This document shows, piece after piece, positions 38,790-52,414 of a stretch of 64,000 nt of DNA. The stretch is from Dirofilaria immitis (lineage: Eukaryota; Nematoda; Chromadorea; Rhabditida; Onchocercidae): contig JAKNDB010000098.1 in assembly GCA_024305405.1 (NCBI GenBank), positions 3,157,501 to 3,221,500 of the forward strand. The letters run 5' to 3'. Position 1 is the stretch's first letter, and each line of letters opens with the position of its first letter. A program made the translations under genes and the position numbers. The notes under the pieces are model-generated. The model had not been told where the DNA came from, searched no databases, and saw only the letters and a list, made by a program, of their open reading frames with translations.

Positions 38790-40618
38790 AAATTGATATT
38801 ATCGTGGTTCATCACATTGTCTGTGAGCGTTCAGACATTATTTGATTCTTTTAACATTCCTATGTAGAATGATTGCATTCTTTGATTTCGCTTGTCTTGC
38901 TCATCTCGTGATTTCTTTAGGTTTGTTAAAAGAAAACTCAGAATATTTAAAGTTATAATATTTTTATGTTTAAAACTTCTTGGAGCATTTAGTCGAGAAA
39001 AGTAATTAAAGAAAAATAATTACTGAATTCGTTCGGTTATTTTAATGTAGCATTGCAATGATTATTTGTAAGCGAGATATAATTTTATATGGCTCTTTAT
39101 AGGTAAAAAAATTATGCAACTTTGAAATATATATATATATATATATTTGCAGTGTGAAGCCAATTGGAAATTTTATAAATAAACATTTTAACAAAATGAT
39201 GAAGGCGAACGCAGTTCGTACGCGAAATGGATGTAACGAATGAATGAGGTCTGCAAGAAACTTTATTTTGTTTTTACTAATTTTTTAAATCAGAACTAAA
39301 AAACATTCATTTTTAGTCATATATAACTTCAGGATTTTTTTAACCGATTGTATATTTGTTAAGATGCTGTGAAATAGAACTGATAGGCTGTTAGAATTAT
39401 CATAAAAATATGAATTCGTTATTGGTGATAGAAAATATCAATTGTCTAAGACCGAATCATTAATTGATTTTGAAATCTTCAAAATGAACGTATTATTTTA
39501 TTAACTATTGTAATATAAATTTCAATTGTATTTTATCCATATATTGCAGATTTTCTGCTTCTTATTAAAAAAAAACATTTTATGTCGTTAATGCGTCACT
39601 GTTAGTCATTAAATATATTAAAAAAGTTCCATTTTTGTAGAATTGTTTTTCAACAATATATACATTCGATGTGTGGTATCCATATTGATAACTTGAATAG
39701 TTTATATTTTCCCATTCTATTTATTAAGATATGAAATTCATTTGTCAAGCAAATATTTTAAAAAAATAAGAACTGCCCATAGGAAATGTGTGCGTTTACT
39801 TTGTCTGGAAATATTTTATAATAGTTTCAGTGATATGAAAAGGCCACAGAACTGTTTCAATATACTCAATTTTACTGAACGGTATCAGCTAATAAAGAAT
39901 GGAAGTTTTTGAAATTTCCATTCGACATATTTGTTTTGATCCTTTTTCATTACTTCTTCTTGCCCTGTCACATTATCTCTACTCAAATTTTTTATATATT
40001 CTAGGTTATAAGCTTTGCCAGTAATTCCTTTTATATGTTTTATGTAAGATAAGATAATTAAAATACCGAAGAAACTTTTCCAAAGTTCAATTTTAATTTG
40101 TTGTCGGAACAGGAAGAACATTTTTTCATATTTCTTACCATACTTAAAATGTTTCCTAGGTTATAAATAAAATAAAATAAATTAGCGTCTAAAATAAAAT
40201 AAATTAGTGTGACTTTTAACACTAGCAATCATTCTACATATTAATTTGCATTATTTAAATTTTAAATAAATAATTAGCTGCTTAATATGGACTACGATAC
40301 TGATGCCTAGTTAATTTAATTTCCGCATATGAAGCTTCATTATTGGAAATTTGTTATTGCTTCGTTAATACTTAGTTCCATAGTATCAATGACCAGTGTT
40401 TCTGATTATATTGAATTTTAGGTTTTGGATTTTTCTGTGTAATATAGATTATGTGTTTGATAGATTTCTAGTTTCCGAAATAAGTTTCTTGATTTAGAAT
40501 TTAAATTGCATGAAGTTTTGCAGGTCGGAAAGATAATAAATTTAAAATAAGAATAGCGAGTAAAGTTACGGTGTATTTTACCTTTAAAGATTTATATATC
40601 ACAATCAAAGCAAATTAT
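38790..40618. other. Intergenic DNA before ash-2
   Basis: No conserved gene seen. A 78-codon minus-strand frame at 39885-40121 starts with a hydrophobic segment but has no splice context, known motif or obvious homologue. The left end may include more of the retrotransposon remnant. A TA run lies near 39127-39146. Confidence 0.5.
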
Positions 40619-40624
40619 TTTTAG
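40619..40624 (+). promoter_or_regulatory. Likely trans-splice acceptor of ash-2
   Basis: A TTTTTAG acceptor ends at 40624, only three bases before the ash-2 ATG (40628). No upstream exon is apparent. This is the arrangement expected for spliced-leader addition close to the start codon in nematodes; the use of a leader is inferred. Confidence 0.5.
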
Positions 40625-40627
40625 GGA

Positions 40628-43600
40628 ATGAGGCAGAGAAGTACCCGTAAAGGAGCAACAAAACCAACCCCATCTACTGTTTGTTACTGGTAAGCTTTTG
40701 ATAAGATGCATCTTATGATTCAATTTATTCAAGTTTGAACTTTTTGTCATCGAAAGTTATGTAGCCATTTTAAATCTAGCTTTTTTTTTTTTTTGAATAG
40801 GTTAATCACTAATTTTATACTGTTTTACTAAAAATAATCCTTGAAAAATAGGGGTTTTAGGATGATTTCTTTGCATTTAAAAATTTGGTGATTTGTTAGA
40901 AGAAATAAGTATTAAAGAAGTAGTGTTGGATAATCAAAAATAAATTTATTTTGTTTCGTTCAACGAGAAATGCGCCAATTTTTCAGTGGTGGTAAACGTG
41001 AAGTGGGAACATTAGAGCTGTATTGTGCTGTTTGTCGAAAATGGTTCCATGGACGGTGCTTAAAGATTTAACTGATTTGTGAGTTATATTTTCTGGAGGA
41101 AAATATTATAGGGCATTCCATTCATACTGAGTTATTATAATCTAAATTATTTTTTTATACTGTAGTTATGGATTGCCCTTCATGGTGTGCTATGTATTCA
41201 ATTGTGCTGACTGTAGTCCAACGAAGAAAGAAACATGGACACCGAAACAAGCAAGTAAGATCTGTGCATATTTATGGATAACATGTCTTTATAATCTAGT
41301 TTTAGATTCTTACACTAATTTATGATTTTTATTTTATAAAGTCTTGCAAAATTCTTAAGGTCTGAAAAATATTTTTATATTATTTGAGACTGTTTGTAAT
41401 CCTTTTTTTTCAGATTTTGCACACATGTGTGTAACTGTTCTTGCAAATCTAACGCACAATGCACGGACCAAAAGAGCCAACGCAGGAAATGAATCCGATG
41501 ATAATGATCAAGAACTGATATTTTTAAATTTGGAAAATGAAATTATACCTTATTTCAATGCACAGTGGGAAAATCTTACATCTATGAGTCGTAGGTAATT
41601 TTTTTTATGAAAATATTTGCAATAAAATCATCAATATTCTTATAGTTATTTAAGTGACAATATAAGAGTTACGTGAAATCTCATGTTACACTCATTATGC
41701 TATTACATATGTTTTAGCAAATTGAAGAAATTTTTACCTATAAGACTGAGTCTTTTCTTAATTTTTTTATAACTGTTAATGAAGAATTAATACAGAGAAG
41801 CAGAAATATTGAAACCGCAAAATCTTTAAGGAATTTTAATTAAGCTTAAAATTTTTTTCCCTACATTGAGTTTTGTTGTGTTTCATTTGTGACGAACTTA
41901 TTGAAGGGTAAAAATACGTGGCATCAAACATTGCAAAAGTCCTTGACCAAAGAAACAGAGTTATTTGAATCAAGCGATGATGGACAAATATTTGCGTTAC
42001 GTGAACGCGATTTGTCATCTATAGGCCCTAGTCATGAAGCATTGAAGCAGGTACTATTTGTGGATTATTTGGTGCTTAAATAAAGTGAAGCTAAATTAAT
42101 ACATTACTTTATGTTTTATTAGCAGATCGTAACCTGTTTTTGATAGCTTTTAAATTTCCAAATGACTTTAGATCGGTCGAAGTAAGCCGCCGATTCCAAG
42201 TTCAGTACGTGAATTGTCTAAAGAGAATTTCGATAGACCTGATGATTTAGGAGATGGTCCTAAGACAAGAGGTTCATCCAAAAGACGTAATATTGATCCT
42301 CCGAATAGTTTTAAAAAGGCAAAACTGTAAGTTTTCATTGATTTAAATTTTCAAGATGGATTTTGATTTCTGTGAAAATTAGCAAAAAACAGTCAGTGAA
42401 GTATAACGATGCTGACATTGTGAACATTTTTTTGAACTGGAGAAATGTAATACAAGTTCTCTATTTATTTCAAGAGAAATTGGAAAATTAGTTCTTGTAG
42501 ATAAGTGAAAGTAACATAGATTTCTTCTCATCTTGTCATCTCCATTTTGTGTTTTAGTACTGCTGACTATGCATCAACACGAATTATTGGAATTTCCGCA
42601 CCCATCGATTTCCCTTTTAATCGTGAAGGTTATCGATATTATCTTGTCGAAAAAGACCTTACTGTTCCTAACAGGTAATTTTGAATTGCATGATTAGCTC
42701 TTAGTATTATGTTTTCTTTTCTTTTGATATTTGTTGTGAGATATGAAGTATACTTATATTAACTTAATTGCTAAATATTACATTTCTATGCAGTTTAATT
42801 TGTCTACGCTACTCTTGCAAACTTATACAAGCAACGTTGTATTTGAGAATTATATTTCCTAAAAATTTTAGAAGTGTTTCTTCGGAATTTTAAAATGAGT
42901 GGTAATATTTCTTTCAATACATTTCTTCTGGTAGAAGAAGCAATTTAGTAAAAACTTGAAACTAATTATTTTATGCTTCCGTTTAAAATATAAAAGCTTT
43001 CGACCTAACAAAATTAACTTTAAATGAATTAAAAAACCAAAGGGATTTTTCTAATAGTTTATATTCGATTGATACTTTTTCAGAGATATTTTCGAATTGG
43101 AAGAAAGTACGTACAACAAGCCAATCCCAGCGCATATTTATCGTGTTGTTGTCCACCCAGTAATTACTTTATCTCCAAATGATCGTGCTTATCAGGTACC
43201 ATTATTTTATGGAGATTTTTTTATCAAAAATATTAGGATTCGAAGTGCTTAATTTGATTTTACATTATTAAAGAGATATCGGTGAGTTTTTTCCTTGCAG
43301 TAAAACTTCAAATTATAATATTTCAGATAAGAAACGGCAAATCAATGTATTACTCGTAAAGTGTTTTAAAAAATTCATATACTTTTTATTTGATCTGATT
43401 TCTCTTTGTATCTCTCTTTCCTTTGATTGCATTAAAATTGCAGATTGGTTTTTAGTTGAAATTATCGGAAGATCGATTATCGGTGAGCGGTTTTGAAGGT
43501 TACAGTGTTGCTCGAGCTACTCATTCAGTATCTCATGGTACCTGGTATTTTGAAGTGGTTTTCACGGCGCAGCCACCAGGTTCACATATAAGAATTGGTT

Positions 43601-44801
43601 GGAGCCAGGCTGTGGGTAAGCATTCCAAAATCTTTATTTAAAAATGTTCAATATATATTGAGCATATTTATTAAAAATAAATTGCTCTGATGATTCAAGG
43701 CCATATTTTTAGCACCGATACAAGCATGTGTTGGCTATACACAATTGTCTTATGCTTGGAGAAGTCATAAAGGTACAATATTTCATCAGGCAAAAGTAAG
43801 TGCTTCAAATGTCAAATTTTGAATTGTTTATTGCGTTTGGGTAAGTGAGAAAATTGATGGGAGAAGGAATTTTGAATTTCCAAATTACTTGTTTAAATTT
43901 CAGGGTAAACACTATGCAGATGGTGGTTTTAAAGAAGGTGATGTTCTGGGATGTTTGCTATCGATGCCGCCTTGTCCGGCCGATAAAGAATATGATTTTA
44001 GTTCTGTAGAAAATCTACCACCTTCATCGACTTATTTGCCGCCTTCTTACAAAAATTTACCTTTAATCAACTTTAAACACAATTACTTTTACGAGGAGAA
44101 AGATGACGTATCTGCAGCACTGAAAAATTTAAAGCCGGCAGTTGGAAGCTGGGTTGGTAATTTCATTGATTGGGTCTAAATTGCGATAGATAACTGACTG
44201 TTGCCTACGTCTATTTCGATAAACGTTTAATGGAAATTCCTACAGTTTAAGATACTGAACTTTATTTCACATTTTAATACATCCTAGCAATAAAATAAAT
44301 TTTTCATCATAACTATGAACTGAATTACAGATAGAATATCATTCCTTCTCAAAAGCAAATTTATTGGAATCAAATTGGATTAATTCTTTTACTGAAGATG
44401 TCACATTTTATTGAGATTTTAAAACAGTTGAAATTTTTGATTTGTTATAACGTAACGATTTTTTTCTTTTTTTAATATTAAAATTGGGAAGAATTTACTT
44501 TCAAGTTTTTGAAAGAATAATTCTATAGATCGAATTCTATCGAAATGGCAAGAGTTGTGGAATTGCTTTCAAGGATATATATGCTGGTTTCTATTATCCT
44601 GCGGTGTCGTTATTTCAAGGTGCTACAGTTCGATGTAATTTCGGTCCTTCATTTCGGTATCCAGTGCCACCTGAAGCTCTTGGGATGTGTGAAAGAGTTG
44701 AGGAAATGTATATCGAACAGACGTTGGCAGATATTCTATATTTGGTTGAAAATGAGGATGAATTAGCTGAAGAGGCTGCGAAATGCGCTCGTAATCAGTG
44801 A
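40628..44801 (+). CDS. ash-2: ASH-2, core subunit of the SET1/MLL H3K4 methyltransferase complex
   Basis: ASH-2/ASH2L binds RbBP5 and DPY-30 and stimulates H3K4 methylation in the nucleus. Twelve exons: 40628-40689, 40987-41078, 41166-41254, 41414-41594, 41907-42050, 42172-42326, 42558-42674, 43084-43195, 43456-43615, 43713-43795, 43904-44152, 44529-44801. The N-terminal zinc finger has the order CYCGG, then CAVCRKWFHGRC, then CADCSP. A winged-helix region follows (NTWHQTLQKSLTKE). The SPRY domain starts at QLKLSEDRLSVSGFEGYSVA and includes GKHYADGGFKEGDVLGC and IEFYRNGKSCGIAFKDIYAG. The C-terminus ends TLADILYLVENEDEL, the DPY-30-binding helix. One lost A near 41062 and a probable one near 41910 must be assumed; the corrected length is 572 aa. 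The 43456 acceptor was preferred over an earlier CAG because only it gives SPRY sequence without a stop. Confidence 0.97.
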
Positions 44802-44898
44802 TTTTGATTTAGTATGATTTTTGAGATTTATTGCCGTTATGCATTCTTTTTTTGTGAAAGATTCGGATATTGTGTTTTCTGACTATTATAATTCCTCA

Positions 44899-44904
44899 AA
44901 TAAA
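44899..44904 (+). promoter_or_regulatory. Poly(A) signal candidate for ash-2
   Basis: AATAAA lies 98 bases after the ash-2 stop. It is followed by T-rich sequence and then by the deoxyhypusine synthase start region 361 bases further on. Confidence 0.45.
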
Positions 44905-45245
44905 ACAGGTTTTTGTTTTGATCATACCTATGTTTATTTTTATTACAGTATTGTGCAATGTGTTTTAACTAAATAAAATAGAATATCGGTGTCAGGGATT
45001 GCCTTTTTGTGTTACAAATGACACTGTTGATATAGCTATTTGTTAGACACATCAAAAGGAAAAGAGGAAAGATGGATAAAAATAAAAAATAAAGGTAAGA
45101 ATTGGAGAAAAAGATTGCTGAGCTTAATGAATATATCTTTTCGATTATTTGTCTCACACATTATGTGATGGTTTTGACTAGTGAAGCATTTTTGAAATGT
45201 AGAATTTGATGAAAAAACTTCCTCGAATTCATGCGTTGTTCGTTC

Positions 45246-45251
45246 TTTCAG
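45246..45251 (+). promoter_or_regulatory. Likely trans-splice acceptor of deoxyhypusine synthase
   Basis: TTCTTTCAG ends at 45251, 13 bases before the ATG at 45265. In nematode operons downstream genes receive a spliced leader at such a site. The ash-2 stop is 450 bases upstream. Confidence 0.55.
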
Positions 45252-45264
45252 CTGATACTACAGA

Positions 45265-47158
45265 ATGGATGACAGTAGTAGTGAACATGATGTTCATACA
45301 GCTGAAAAATCCGTTCTGAAGAAGTCATCTTCGATGCCGACGGATTCTGTCATAATCAAAGGTTATGATTTTAATGAAGGAATCAATTATGATACTTTAT
45401 TAGACTGCTATATGTGTACTGGTTTTCAGGCGTCACATTTTGCTCAGGCTGTAGAGGTTAGTATATAATTGAAATATTTACGATGAGAAAAGAAAAATTA
45501 TACAAGCATGATAATAAGTTATATTTCTGCCATATTGCATGAATTCTATATATCATGTTTCATTATGTTGTAGCTTATCTTATTGATCCATAATATCATA
45601 CATTATAGATATTCGATACATATGTCAATTTATATGTATTATATTGTAAATATCACTCAAAAAATTTTTTTTCAAGTCTTTTTTCTAAATAAACTGAAAA
45701 TTTGTAGTGGTATTGATTTTTCAGCAAATAAATACAATGATAGCAGTGCGGGAAGAACAGTTCGAAGGTATCCATACATTACCGTATCCGGAAGGAAAAG
45801 AAAAAAGGGCATGTACAATATTTCTTGGTTATACAAGTAATCTAGTCACATCAGGTGTTCGAGAAGTATGTTTTGATTTATGTTTTTATTCTATAATTTT
45901 TAATACTTTAATTTGCATCATAATTCAAACATTATATGCCTCTGAAAAAGTTAGATTAAATTAAAAGATTTTTCAGATATATTGAATAGATGAAAAATGC
46001 TTTTCTTCTGAATCTTGAACGCTTGCTTGTGGGTGCCCTTTACAACGAGATAATTATATGATGAATAGATTTATTTTTGATATTTATGTCTACATATCAG
46101 TCTTTTTGATTTGAGGCATGACACATTAGCATAACTGTTTTAATGTATATATTTTCAGCAGTATGTTCAACCTAATTTTGCTTTCTTGTTTAAGAGTATT
46201 CGATACTTAGTCGAACACGATTTGGTGGATTGCATTGTAACGAGTGCTGGTGGTGTTGAAGAAGATTTGATCAAATGTTTGGCACCATCATATTTGGGTG
46301 CATTCGATCTTGATGGGAAAACTTTACGTCATAATGGATTTAACAGGTTATATAGGATGAATTTGTTTCGAATAATTATGTGGTAACTATTAGCTTTCTT
46401 TCGCATTTCCCTCAGTGATCCTTCTCATTTTCAAAGATGATCTATTAAGTAACAAAATAAATTAAGATTTTCAAACATCCATAGCGTTTTTAATAAAGTT
46501 TTCTTTGAAGAGTGGAAAGAAAATAGTTGTTGCACAAGTTTTTTCGGATGTAATTCTGCAAAAATAACAACTCTGCTTAATGTTCATAATAATTTCAGAG
46601 CCGGTAATATTGTTATACCGAATGATAATTATTGTCAATTTGAGGAATGGCTAATGCCTATCCTAGATAAATGTGAATTGGAACAGAAAAATGATAACTT
46701 TTCGTGGACTCCATCAAAACTCATTGATAGATTGGGTGCCGAAATCAACGACAAACGGTCAATTTGCTATTGGGCTCATCGAAATCGGATCCCTATTTTT
46801 AGTCCTGCATTAACTGATGGTTCACTTGGTGATATGTTGTATTTTCATTCATTCAGAAATGGTGGAATTAAATTAGACATTGTAGAGGTTTGTTTAATTT
46901 TAATGTTTAGTTTTTTTCATCCTTCTTTTACGATTCTTAAATTTACAAAAATTTCCAGATAGAGCATAATTTTTCCAGTTATTAGTATATTCCTTAATTT
47001 GCTTCCTTGCTCCATAGATTTTCTATAGCCCCACCGACTTGATAAAATAATTATTTTATTATATTCCGTGATTTAATATTGATATTAGAACTTTTAAAGC
47101 GATGATGAATTAAAAAGAAAACGAGTTGGAGGGCTTGCTATATATATAACAGTATACC

Positions 47159-47189
<31 letters not shown>

Positions 47190-48030
47190 TTGTGTAATTT
47201 GTGGAAGTATTGGATGACGTAGGAAAATAGAAAAAAATTAATTTTATGTAGGAATAAAAGGTGCATAAAGACGAACTGAATGACATATTCATCATAAGCT
47301 GAAGCTTCCATATTTTACTTAATGAAATTTTCAATATTTAAGCTATTTGTGATGTATTTGCTATCTTTTGGAGCATTCAGCTTTTCAAATATCATTTCAG
47401 TATCACAAAGAGTATCTAAGCATGAAAATATTAGCATTAAACACTTCTAATAACGAAAATACTTAACAGGCAAAAGTAAAAGATATTAATGAGGAGATTA
47501 TTTTACGGTCAGGATTTGCGTCATATCAATACAATGGCTGTACGATCAAACCGCACTGGAGTAATACTTCTTGGCGGTGGAGTCATGAAACATCATATCA
47601 ATAATGCTAATCTTATGCGAAATGGTTCTGATTATACTGTATATGTGAATACTGGCCAGGTTTTCTGAATTTTTTAGATTTTATTCTATAATTTCCTATT
47701 AAATTTTCAAAGGGTTTATTGCAAATACTTTCTTCAAGAGTTGTCTTTAATATGATAGACAGAATTTCTAGGTTTTATTTTGGTCGGTTTTTTTCTAATT
47801 CAGTTTGAAAATTTGCTTCACTAAATTTAGTAACTAAATTTTTTTTTAGGAATTTGACGGCAGTGATTCGGGTGCCCGTCCGGACGAAAGCTGTAAGTTG
47901 GGGTAAAATCAAGAGTGAATGTAAACCGGTGAAGATATACGCTGATGCGACACTTGTTTTTCCGCTATTGGTGGCAAAAACATTCGCTCGTCATGTTCAA
48001 AAAGGACAATCGAAATCGCAGAAAATATGA
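45265..48030 (+). CDS. dhps-1: Deoxyhypusine synthase
   Basis: The enzyme moves the aminobutyl group of spermidine onto one lysine of eIF5A (NAD-dependent), the first step of hypusine formation in the cytosol. Six exons: 45265-45456, 45725-45865, 46195-46346, 46599-46887, 47513-47659, 47850-48030. Family signatures in order: [127 protein letters not shown]; and VSWGKI, which holds the catalytic lysine (Lys329 in the human enzyme). One extra A at 47887-47889 puts the genomic frame out just before VSWGKI. Removing it restores the rest of the protein to a TGA at 48030, about 366 aa against 369 in human. It lies 463 bp behind ash-2 on the same strand. Confidence 0.97.
47161..47187. repeat. AT dinucleotide run in a dhps intron
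   Basis: A TA/AT run of about 27 bases, with a further TA run just upstream at about 47139-47149. Confidence 0.85.
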
Positions 48031-51000
48031 ATTATCATTTGGTTGAGCTCAATTTTTGGTCAATTACAAAACTGATTCCGTTTTTGCGTGTGATATGTTT
48101 TACTACAACTGCTTATTCCACGAAATATATAACTCATTTAACGTAAGTATAAAGAAATTTTTCGAAAATACTCTCATTTTAGGTAGATCAACTTAATTAT
48201 ATTTGCCTGATAACTACAACAGCTTACATGCTTTATAATTTCTTTAGTTTGTAATCTTTTTTAGAAAACTGATTTTTTCAGGATATTCGTTTCATTGTAA
48301 TTAGCTTTTTTGTCTTGAAATACATTTTATTTTATACTTTTTTGTAATGTCTCTTCGTTTTATTCAGGCCTTTCTTTATGTTACTCTTTCTTCCTTAATT
48401 GTTCTCCTTCATGTTCTATTCCTCTTTTAAAGGAATTCAGACTGAAATTATCATTTGTTGATGGAAGAAAAGATATTCCTGTCTTCTTTTTCCTTCTTCC
48501 TTATTCCGAAAAATGTCTTCTACGGTTATCCAAGCTCGTTTGATAAATTCTACTTCGTTTCTGTTGACTTTCTAAAAAAATTTACCAGTATTTTTTTATT
48601 CTTATGTCGTCCTTTCTCTTTTCTTAAAGTAGAAGAAAGTGAAAACGATATCGTTTTTTCATTTAAGATGGCAGATGTCCCTTTATTAAAAAGCTTATCC
48701 TACATAATCATTTTAGATACATGATATATTGATTTATTGAATTTTTTCATCTTTAAAAATGCGTAAAGTATTTTTTGCTTACATAGTCTTTCTTGTTCGT
48801 AATATTTTATCGAAATCATTTCGATCTTATTTTAAATAATGGCTATAATTTTTTTATTATTTTATTCTGTTGGTATTGCTGTTTTATTATCGTTGTTGAT
48901 GTTTTTGCAATTTTTGTTATTCAAATAAAAATTATATTAAAATCTCAGACTGATTCAATAAATGAAAAAGATATTCCGAAATTTTAAAATGAGTAAATAA
49001 TTCAAAAACTCTTATAGAATAGAAATTAATAATGATCGCTTGTAAAAAATCTGAACATTTCTATCATATGTCTAGCATTAACACAAGAATTTTATGCTAG
49101 AAAATATCACGATAATACCATTCAGAATGCATTGATTAAAAATATTTAATAATAAACAAATTATTATCAGGAAATGATTTTGTAGCTTTGTAGCTCCTTT
49201 ATAATATTAATTAATTCTTTCAAAAAAAAAAAAAAAAAGAAAACAGAAATAAAAACAAAACCAGAAAAATCCGATAAATGTCGAAAAAACAAAAACAAAA
49301 ACAAAACTCGATAAATATCAAACGATTAGCAAATTTTCTCTCATTTGTTAAACTTTTAAGCATACATAATCTATCATCATTTAAATATTAATTTTGATCT
49401 TTATTGAATATATGAAATATCTCTTCATATTTAAATACTTATTTCATCTTAATCATGATGAGAATCAAAATTTTATCATAAATAATTAAAATTTCAAAAA
49501 TAATGTTAAAAGTTTCACTGAAAAATATCATTTTTTTTTTTTTTTTTTGTAATCACTTCTATAATCATTTTCCGAGTTATTTGTTCATTTCAGAATTCTG
49601 GCAAAAATTTTCCCACCTATTTACTTCGGTTGATTGATGTTGCAACGAAGAATAAGGTAAATTAAAAATTATTACGAAAAAAAAAAATTAGAAGCAACAT
49701 TTTTTTTTAATTTATTCATTCAAATTATTTATTTATTCGATACTACGAAAATCAATATTGCCTCCTCATAATATCGTTTTGTTTTTGTTAATTATTGCAT
49801 TGTTTACGATAGGTCTTGTTTATTTTTGTATTGTTTACGATAAGTCTTGTCTTTTTTTTTGAATATTTATTTATTTCATATTTAAAATTTCTTCTTCAAT
49901 GCCAATAATACAAGTTTTGTTTATTCAACTAATCATTATAGTGATGAATGACTATTTATTGTTTGTTGTATATATGTTTTTTTTCCAATTTTTTTTCGTT
50001 CAGGTAAATGCATAAAATTATTTGTAATAGTCGCAACAAGTCGCAACAAACAACAAACTAATTCATTCAATGAATATTTGATTTCTTTGATATGATATAA
50101 TGATGTATGTTTATTTTTCGAAAGATTCATAATTGACAATTAAATTTGTTCAATTTTCCAATATACTTAAATGAATTAAATGAATCATACTTTTGTTATT
50201 ATGATGAAAGTTTCTTTTTTTTTTTTTGTACAGTCAACGAAATGCTATAATATTTGATAAAGAAAAAAAATAAATAAATAAATAGGCAAAATTTTTCGCT
50301 TTTTTCTACGACAACAAATGAATCATAAGAAAAATTGAATTTGTATTTTTATTTTTTTTTTTTTGGCAATACTGAATGTATTTGAATATGTTTGAAAGTT
50401 GAAATTTTAATTTACGAAATAATCAATCATGAAACAAATAATCAATTCAAATTATGAATCAAAATATTATATAATCAATGAGTTTAAAGTACAGGTATAA
50501 TATGAAAAGAACGGACAAATGAAGGAATATATTATAAATGGCAAACTCAAAAAGTAATTAATTTATTAATCAAATTATGATCTAATGCTAAATTTCAGTA
50601 TTTCATTTTTTTTTATTTTTTAGATTATAATTTTTTTGTCGTTTAAAAATGATCAGATGTCGTAATGGCAACTATGAGAAGCAGCAAAAAGCTTAATGGC
50701 AGTATTCTCATCGATAGTGCTTGAAACATCTTTATCACCATATCTGCAGGAAATATTTGATTTTAGTAATAATCAAAAGATAGTTGCAATGAAATATTCG
50801 CTATCAATGATTGATATTTTTATATTTTTTTTTTGATTAATTTCAAATTTCGAAAATGATATATCATTCATTAATGATCCGAGCAAATTTCAGGTAAAAT
50901 TAATTTATTCCAAGTTTTCTTCAACAAAAATAGAATACGATTGATGATAAATGATTAATACGATTGATACGTATTGATTTAGCAAAATATGACAGAGTGT

Positions 51001-52414
51001 ATCATTTACTTATTCAATACTTTTGATTTTACGATGATTTTATCTGATAACTGATATGATAACAATTCAAATTCTGCAAAAATATGTTCAAGTTATTAAA
51101 ATAAATATATAATTATTTAAAGAGGATGATTATGAATAAATCGTTATTAAGTGTTAAGAATTAAATTTCAAATATGTGAAACCATAAAATGATAACAATT
51201 GAAACAATCAATGCTTATTATTTATTAAAAATTTTATCGATCAATAATAATAGCATTTTTTGATAGATAAATGAGAATAAGTGGAATTAAATTTTAAAGA
51301 TAAGATATCAAAAGTGATAAAAGAATGATAATGTAAAAATTACAGGTAAGATTGTTTAATATTTTGCATTTTTTCTCAATAATCAAATTTTTCGGATATG
51401 AACAAAAAAAAAAAGCGAAAGAAAGAGAAACAGGACCGGTTATAACTTCTCTTAAAACTTTTGTTGAAATTTGATTACGAAAAAAAAAAATAGGCTTATT
51501 CGTGAAGTGATGATAATTTTGAAATTTTAGAGTAGCTCATTTTTTTTTCTGTTTCTTAAAGCTTTATGTTAATCAAAAATCAATCATACCATTATGAATA
51601 TAAATAATTTTGTATAACTGAATGAAATAATAATTGTAGAATTGTTTAATTGTACATATAAAGTTTTATAACAAAAATTGAACATTTAATAAATACTATA
51701 AAAGTTATGAAATCTTTTTCAAAATTTTTTCTCTTTAAAATAACTGTTATTCAGATCATTTCAAGCAAGTATTTTCCGCTTTTTTTTTCCTGCATATCAG
51801 TAAATATTATATCATATCGGTTGGTTAGAAGAAGTAATTATAATTTTGAGATATTTGACGAAATGAAGAAGAAATGAATCATAAAACGATCGCTTCGAGA
51901 GTACTAATTTTTTTTTCTGAAAACGTTAGCAAATCATGCAACAGTAAAACTTTTAGCAATAGCAATAAACGATGAGCTAGTAGCAGTGTAAATATGATAA
52001 ATGGAAGGTTAGCAGAATTTAAAGTTTCATAAAATCTAAAATTGTTTAACAAATAATATATCAAGTATCATTAAGTTTTGTGCAATGTCAGTTTGAAGAT
52101 GAAGGAATTTATATTTTTTCTTTTTTAAAGTTTAAAATTGTCGTATATTTTTTTCCTGCTCTTCATCTGTTTGTAAAGCTTAAGCTATTCTCGAAAATAT
52201 ATTCCTCCTAACAGTCAACCAATCATCAATAATCCTTCATAGATATATACAAATAGAAACTAAACAGTAGATATTTTATTGTTTCACTTTTATATCAAAA
52301 TTTCTTTTTTTTTTTTTACCTTCTCTATCATTTCTCCGAAGAAGAGCAAGCATTTATCAAGGTGACAACAACAAGTTATTCAATTTTTCATCGATCAGTT
52401 TTGATAACAACAAA
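48031..52414. other. Intergenic DNA, possible 5' non-coding exon of chitin synthase
   Basis: No conserved coding sequence found. An exon-like block at 49594-49659 has a TTTCAG acceptor and an AAG|GTAAAT donor around an open frame (KNFPTYLLRLIDVATKNK), but nothing ties it to a gene; it may be a 5' exon of the chitin synthase or chance. The open frame at 48455-48724 is Phe/Ser-rich. A near-duplicate GTTTACGATA(A/G)GTCTTGT lies at about 49803 and 49839. Confidence 0.45.

Noticed and set aside
39885..40121. 78-codon minus-strand frame with a hydrophobic start
   Set aside because: Less skewed than other chance frames, but there is no splice context, recognised motif or conservation evidence. Transcription data would be needed.
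48455..48724. 89-codon frame downstream of dhps, and a basic minus-strand frame across the same DNA
   Set aside because: Neither has homology or a full set of splice sites; the region is probably 3' UTR or spacer.
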